From assembly GCF_000001735.4 (NCBI RefSeq), contig NC_003076.8, positions 5,146,001 to 5,210,000 of the forward strand: a stretch of DNA of 64,000 nt, in the 5' to 3' direction. The position numbers and the translations under genes are program-made. The notes below the pieces were generated by a model. It saw only the letters and a list, made by a program, of their open reading frames with translations, made no database searches and was not told the origin of the DNA. Source of the DNA: Arabidopsis thaliana. Its lineage: Eukaryota; Streptophyta; Magnoliopsida; Brassicales; Brassicaceae. Shown piece after piece: positions 59,846 to 64,000 of the stretch (positions are counted from its first letter, which is position 1; every line of letters starts with the position of its first letter).

Positions 59846-60420
59846 CAATTCCCTCCACCTTCTTCTCTACAATATCACAAACTCGTTTGCTCTTTTCATC
59901 ATTACTAAATCATAAGCGGCTCTCAAGTTCTTTAGGGTTTCGAGTTTTCTCAATCTCCTACCTGATTAAGGTTTGTTTCTCATAGCTTTTAGAGAGATTT
60001 GTTCTTTTGTTATCGTTGTAGATCTGAGATTATGTTGTTTTTTGATCAGCTGATTAATCTGGCGTTTGTTGGTTCGTTTTCAGGTTAATTTCTTATCTTG
60101 GATCAATAACAAGAGAATTATAACTCCGGATTGTAATCAATATTCCTCTACATGTAAGTCTCTAATCATGAACGTGTTATTATGTTTTTCAATTATCAAT
60201 TTTTAGGGTTTGATTATTAGCAATTTGTTCTTCCATTACATAGATCTGATAATGACATATCTGGATTTGTTGGAAAAAGTTGTATATGTAATAATTTGTT
60301 TGAAACTGCAGAATCGTTGAATTTCTATGTGTTTATGATGCTCTAGTTATGTTTGCATTACATAGTATATGATTATCTAACTTTTGGTTATATGGTTTTG
60401 TTAAAACAGAAAAAGCGTGA

Positions 60421-60432
60421 ATGAGATTATGA
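60421..60432 (+). CDS. Tiny uORF (3 codons) of SAMDC2
   Basis: ATG AGA TTA TGA. Its stop codon shares its last base with the first base of the next uORF's ATG at 60432. This is the plant SAMDC tiny/small uORF overlap; published work on plant SAMDC genes links the tiny uORF to how many ribosomes reach the small uORF at low polyamine level. A second ATG at 60429, in the same frame as the small uORF, lies across the tiny stop. Confidence 0.85.
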   Translation: MRL

Positions 60433-60587
60433 TGGAATCGAAAGCTGGTAATAAGAAGTCAAGCAGCAATAGTTCCTTATGTTACGAAGCACCCCTTGGT
60501 TACAGCATTGAAGACGTTCGTCCTTTCGGTGGAATCAAGAAATTCAAATCTTCTGTCTACTCCAACTGCGCTAAGAGGCCTTCCTGA
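60432..60587 (+). CDS. CPuORF10: Conserved peptide uORF of SAMDC2 (51 aa)
   Basis: It encodes MESKAGNKKSSSNSSLCYEA, continuing PLGYSIEDVRPFGGIKKFKS and ending SNCAKRPS. This is the deeply conserved SAMDC small uORF peptide that represses main-ORF translation when polyamines are high. One codon upstream (60429) an extra in-frame ATG would give MMESK. The stop is 118 nt before the main ATG. Its class is certain; the number CPuORF10 is from memory. Confidence 0.93.
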   Translation: MESKAGNKKSSSNSSLCYEAPLGYSIEDVRPFGGIKKFKSSVYSNCAKRPS

Positions 60588-60705
60588 GTACTAGCCAGTT
60601 CCCTCCATAGCTTTTCAATTACAACAATCTCCTTTTCTCAAAGCTCTGGTTCCCCAAATCCTCTCGTCTTTTGTTTGCCCTCACAACAACAACAACAACG
60701 CAGAG

Positions 60706-61794
60706 ATGGCCATGTCTGCTATTGGCTTCGAAGGTTACGAGAAGCGGCTTGAAGTTACTTTCTTTGAGCCTGGTCTCTTTCTTGACACTCAAGGAAAAGG
60801 GCTACGTGCTTTAGCTAAGTCTCAGATCGATGAGATTCTTCAGCCAGCTGAGTGCACTATCGTCTCATCTCTCTCGAACGATCAGCTTGACTCTTATGTT
60901 CTCTCTGAGTCCAGTCTCTTTATCTTCCCGTACAAGATCGTCATCAAGACTTGCGGTACTACTAAGCTCCTCCTCTCTATTGAGCCTCTCTTGAGGTTAG
61001 CCGGTGAGCTTTCTCTTGACGTTAAGGCTGTGAGGTACACTCGTGGAAGTTTCCTCTGTCCTGGAGGACAACCATTCCCTCACCGCAACTTCTCTGAAGA
61101 AGTCTCTGTTCTTGATGGTCACTTTGCTAAGCTTGGTTTAAGCAGTGTTGCCTACTTGATGGGCAATGACGATGAAACCAAGAAATGGCATGTTTACTCT
61201 GCTTCTTCTGCCAACAGCAACAACAAGAACAATGTCTACACGCTTGAGATGTGTATGACTGGTCTAGACAAAGACAAGGCATCTGTCTTCTACAAGAACG
61301 AGTCAAGCTCTGCTGGTTCTATGACTGATAACTCTGGCATCAGAAAGATACTGCCTCAATCCCAAATCTGTGACTTTGAGTTTGAGCCCTGTGGCTACTC
61401 AATGAACAGCATCGAAGGCGACGCAATCTCTACCATCCATGTAACTCCAGAGGATGGTTTCAGCTACGCTAGCTTTGAAGCAGTGGGATATGATTTCACA
61501 ACCATGGACTTGAGCCATCTTGTCTCAAAGGTACTAACTTGCTTCAAACCAAAACAATTCTCTGTAGCTGTCCACTCGACCGTGGCACAGAAGAGCTACG
61601 ACTCTGGTCTCTCTGTGGACCTAGACGATTACGGATGCAAAGAGTCAACAATGGAGTCTCTAGGAGAAGAGAGAGGAACAGTGATGTATCAGAGGTTTGA
61701 GAAGCTAGGAAGGTATTGTGGTTCTCCGAGATCTACCTTGAAATGTGAGTGGAGCAGCAACAGTAGCTGCAACAGCGAGGACGAGAAGGAATAG
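60706..61794 (+). CDS. SAMDC2: S-adenosylmethionine decarboxylase proenzyme
   Basis: An intronless main ORF of 362 aa. SAMDC makes decarboxylated SAM, the aminopropyl donor for spermidine and spermine synthesis in the cytosol. The proenzyme self-cleaves at YVLSE|SSLF, predicted between E68 and S69, and S69 becomes the pyruvoyl cofactor. A conserved catalytic cysteine is C83 (IKTCGTT). [10 protein letters not shown] near the N-terminus and the C-terminal half [14 protein letters not shown] are family hallmarks. Two in-frame ATGs (codons 1 and 3) are possible starts. Translation is controlled by the overlapping uORFs in the intron-containing leader. Matches AT5G15950. Confidence 0.97.
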   Translation: MAMSAIGFEGYEKRLEVTFFEPGLFLDTQGKGLRALAKSQIDEILQPAECTIVSSLSNDQLDSYVLSESSLFIFPYKIVIKTCGTTKLLLSIEPLLRLAGELSLDVKAVRYTRGSFLCPGGQPFPHRNFSEEVSVLDGHFAKLGLSSVAYLMGNDDETKKWHVYSASSANSNNKNNVYTLEMCMTGLDKDKASVFYKNESSSAGSMTDNSGIRKILPQSQICDFEFEPCGYSMNSIEGDAISTIHVTPEDGFSYASFEAVGYDFTTMDLSHLVSKVLTCFKPKQFSVAVHSTVAQKSYDSGLSVDLDDYGCKESTMESLGEERGTVMYQRFEKLGRYCGSPRSTLKCEWSSNSSCNSEDEKE

Positions 61795-63780
61795 GGAATC
61801 TAAAAGCTCAAGTTTTTAATTTTCGTTTTCTTGAATAATGTCTTATGGATATTTTTCTTCTTCTTCTTATTTCCCTTAAACCAGTGTTTGTGTCTGGTCT
61901 ATGTGAATTCGGATGATCCAAATGTTGAATATAATGGATCAAGTATCTATTATTATGATCATTTTCATGATTTTAGTGTATTAAGCTAATTGCTTTGCAT
62001 TTGACTTTAAATCTCATGACACCTTTGGTTTTTCACATAGTTGAAATCTAGCTTAACCTCATAGTTAACAAGGTCATAATATTTCGCCGAGGCATAATAA
62101 TCGAAAGAGTCAAAGAAAGCGAGAGACGCACGATAGAAAGAAAAAAACTAGATATATTAAAAAAAATTGTTTTTTTTTTTAGATATATTAATTTGACTAA
62201 ACGGCTACGCTTTGTGCCCAGTCTTCGTAGAGAATCGCTACGTTTTTATTCTAACCGAAACAAGACAAGAAACGTGTTTTCGATTGTGTTTGTGTATGCC
62301 GATAAACTATTATATTTTTGTAATTTGATTTAGTTCAAGAAATTGTTGTGGCCTATCGGCTATCAACATGCTTTTTGTAAGAGAGAACTTGTAATTTCTG
62401 TCTATGATTTCCTTCGTTTTCTTTTTCTCTCTCAAAGTCATTTATTTAAAGAACAACATTACGTGTGTATAATTGTATAATTTTTTCTATTTCTTACTAT
62501 ACTTAGAGAATTACATGTTATAACAAATGATCTTTGATCAAAAGAAAAACAACAACAAATGATCAAGAATTGCTTTCTTTTTTTTATATGTTGCAAAATG
62601 AATAGACGAGCCAAACTTATACTCAAATATTGTTTTATCTATTTTTAAGAAATATTCTTTATGCGAGAGAGCAAACTCCCCAAACGATGTTAAATGGATC
62701 ACAACACATAAGTCGATCCGAATAGTTGAAGTTTTCTAAAAAGGCAGTCCCTATAATTGTATTAAACACACTAAATCCTCCACACAGACAAAAAGAAATC
62801 ACGTAAACGAGACATTTACATGAAACAATCAAACCAGTTTGATTTTATCCGATTTTGCTAATGAGATGAGTTCTGTATATTGTTATAATGGATATAGGAG
62901 AACTAACTAAAATAAAAAACGCAAAGAAAACTTTATACAGTACATATTCTTACGGTCTTACCAATTATCAACGATGTGTTGGTTATGTACACAAGGTAAA
63001 ATACATCGATTCATATTATGCATAATATAAAAAAAATAAAGAATAAAACTACATTTTGGTAACTTGAATTCAACCATGAACTGTTTGGATTGGCAAACAT
63101 AAACTCAAATAAAATATCTAGGTATAATTGTGGTTCATACAAGAATTACTTCATACTGTTGGGCCAAAGGACGTATCCTTCCCCGCACCTCCAAACCATG
63201 GGCTTACTACTGATCCGACATCAAAACCGTGTTAGTTGCAACCAACGAATGATAAGTCAATAAGATTCAACTTGTCAACAAATATACAGCTTATATGACA
63301 TGTCTGGCTCCAAACTGAATTTTAGTAGAAAGTTACTAATTCATAAAATTAATTTATATACAATTTTTCAATTTTTATTTTATAAATTAAAGAAAAAAAC
63401 ATGAAAAATACGGGAGGTTCGGCAAACACAACATTTAACTTGCCAAACGTATCATCTAACTTTCCCACCTTATACAAGGAACCATTTTTTCAATAATAAA
63501 GTTTTTTTTTTTTTGTCTTCGCAAATAAGAGCACGAAATGTTTGCCAAACGCATATGCAACAAACCCACGTTACATAATTCTGTTTACAGCCATAGAGCA
63601 AGCTATATTGTTAAAGACCTAAAAAAAACTTTACTATAACATATAGAGGCTTCGAGATATTTCGAAAGACTCAACTTATATATAAATAAACTCAAAAAGA
63701 AAACACGGAGGCGAGAGGATCATACTCTCACACAGAAAGAGTCACATTATTATATCCTCTAAAAAACCAAACTAAAACGA
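61795..63780. other. SAMDC2 3' flank and distal KIN1 upstream region
   Basis: About 2 kb without a recognisable gene. After the SAMDC2 3'-UTR (to ~61950) the DNA is AT-rich, with a short direct repeat TAGATATATTAA (62149 and 62180) around a T run. Only noise-like open frames are present. Confidence 0.55.
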
Positions 63781-63860
63781 CACGTGAAGTCTTGATCAGC
63801 CGATAAATAGCTACCGACATAAGGCAAAACTGATCGTACCATCAAATGTAATCCACGTGG
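63781..63860. promoter_or_regulatory. Cold/ABA element cluster upstream of KIN1
   Basis: CACGTG at 63781-63786 (in ACACGTGA) and CCACGTGG at 63853-63860 are ABRE/G-box motifs. Between them TACCGACAT at 63812-63820 is the perfect nine-base dehydration-responsive element bound by CBF/DREB1. All lie 130-215 bp upstream of the ATG. Confidence 0.85.
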
Positions 63861-63896
63861 TTTTAGATTACTCGTGGCACCACACTCCCTTTAGCC

Positions 63897-63904
63897 TATA
63901 AATA
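63897..63904 (+). promoter_or_regulatory. TATA box of KIN1
   Basis: TATAAATA, 88 bp upstream of the ATG; the predicted leader is about 55-65 nt and A-rich. Confidence 0.7.
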
Positions 63905-63991
63905 TAAACCATTAAGCCCACATCTCTTCTCATCATCACTAACCAAAACACACTTCAAAAACGATTTTACAAGAAATAAATATCTGAAAAA

Positions 63992-64000
63992 ATGTCAGAG
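63992..64000 (+). CDS. KIN1: First three codons of a KIN/COR6.6-type cold-induced gene (cut by window edge)
   Basis: ATG TCA GAG ends the window, encoding MSE, which is how KIN1/KIN2 proteins begin. Nine bases alone prove nothing. The call rests on the DRE plus ABRE promoter cluster, the TATA box at the right distance, the A-rich leader, and gene order, since KIN1 follows SAMDC2 on A. thaliana chromosome 5. KIN1 encodes a small hydrophilic Ala/Lys-rich protein induced by cold, drought and ABA. KIN2 is a near-identical neighbour, so the distinction depends on position. Confidence 0.7.

Overview
The window is plant nuclear DNA: short genes with many introns, AT-rich spacers, GT-AG splicing, a MIKC MADS-box gene, tandem B-box/CCT genes and a plant-type S-adenosylmethionine decarboxylase with overlapping upstream ORFs. 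Reconstructed proteins and gene order (RING, SEP1, TRM1, RING, bZIP3, CONSTANS, COL1, ICME, GH81, golgin, TBL21, TBL19, SDR, SMC5, TBC/PAM1, SDR, SAMDC2, KIN1) match, from memory, Arabidopsis thaliana chromosome 5, roughly AT5G15780 to AT5G15960. No mobile element with coding capacity, CRISPR array or organellar insert was seen.

Layout. 0-5 kb: first exon of an Ole e 1-type secreted protein (minus) and a lipid-anchored RING gene (plus). 5.5-10.5 kb: SEPALLATA1 (minus) and its long upstream region. 10.5-16.9 kb: a small DnaJ-type zinc-finger gene, tRNA-Ile(AAU), the tRNA methyltransferase gene TRM1 (12 exons, one GC-AG intron), tRNA-Asp(GUC) and an intronless RING gene. 17-22.5 kb: a gene-poor AT-rich stretch ending in bZIP3. 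23.7-32.6 kb: the CONSTANS/COL1 tandem duplication, with copied flanks and a promoter-like stretch pointing at the 3' end of CONSTANS. 32.6-46.1 kb: ICME, a small secreted-peptide gene, an intronless GH81 glucanase, a tail-anchored golgin and the TBL21/TBL19 tandem pair. 47-58.7 kb: an atypical SDR, SMC5, a TBC Rab-GAP and a classical SDR, all plus strand. 58.7-64 kb: SAMDC2 with its tiny/small uORF control leader, then the promoter and first three codons of the cold-induced KIN1 gene.

Functional links. CONSTANS and COL1 are paralogous photoperiod-type regulators whose proximal promoters share a G-box and a GTGTAAA word; the word is expanded to five tandem copies only at CONSTANS. TRM1, which modifies G26 of tRNAs, is flanked by two tRNA genes. 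TBL21 and TBL19 are tandem wall-polysaccharide O-acetyltransferase-family genes near a GH81 glucanase. Otherwise the neighbours look functionally unrelated, as is normal in a plant genome. Most multi-exon CDSs were checked by hand for splice sites and frame, and their lengths close exactly; the SDR at 56.8-58.7 kb was checked for frame but its total length was not summed.
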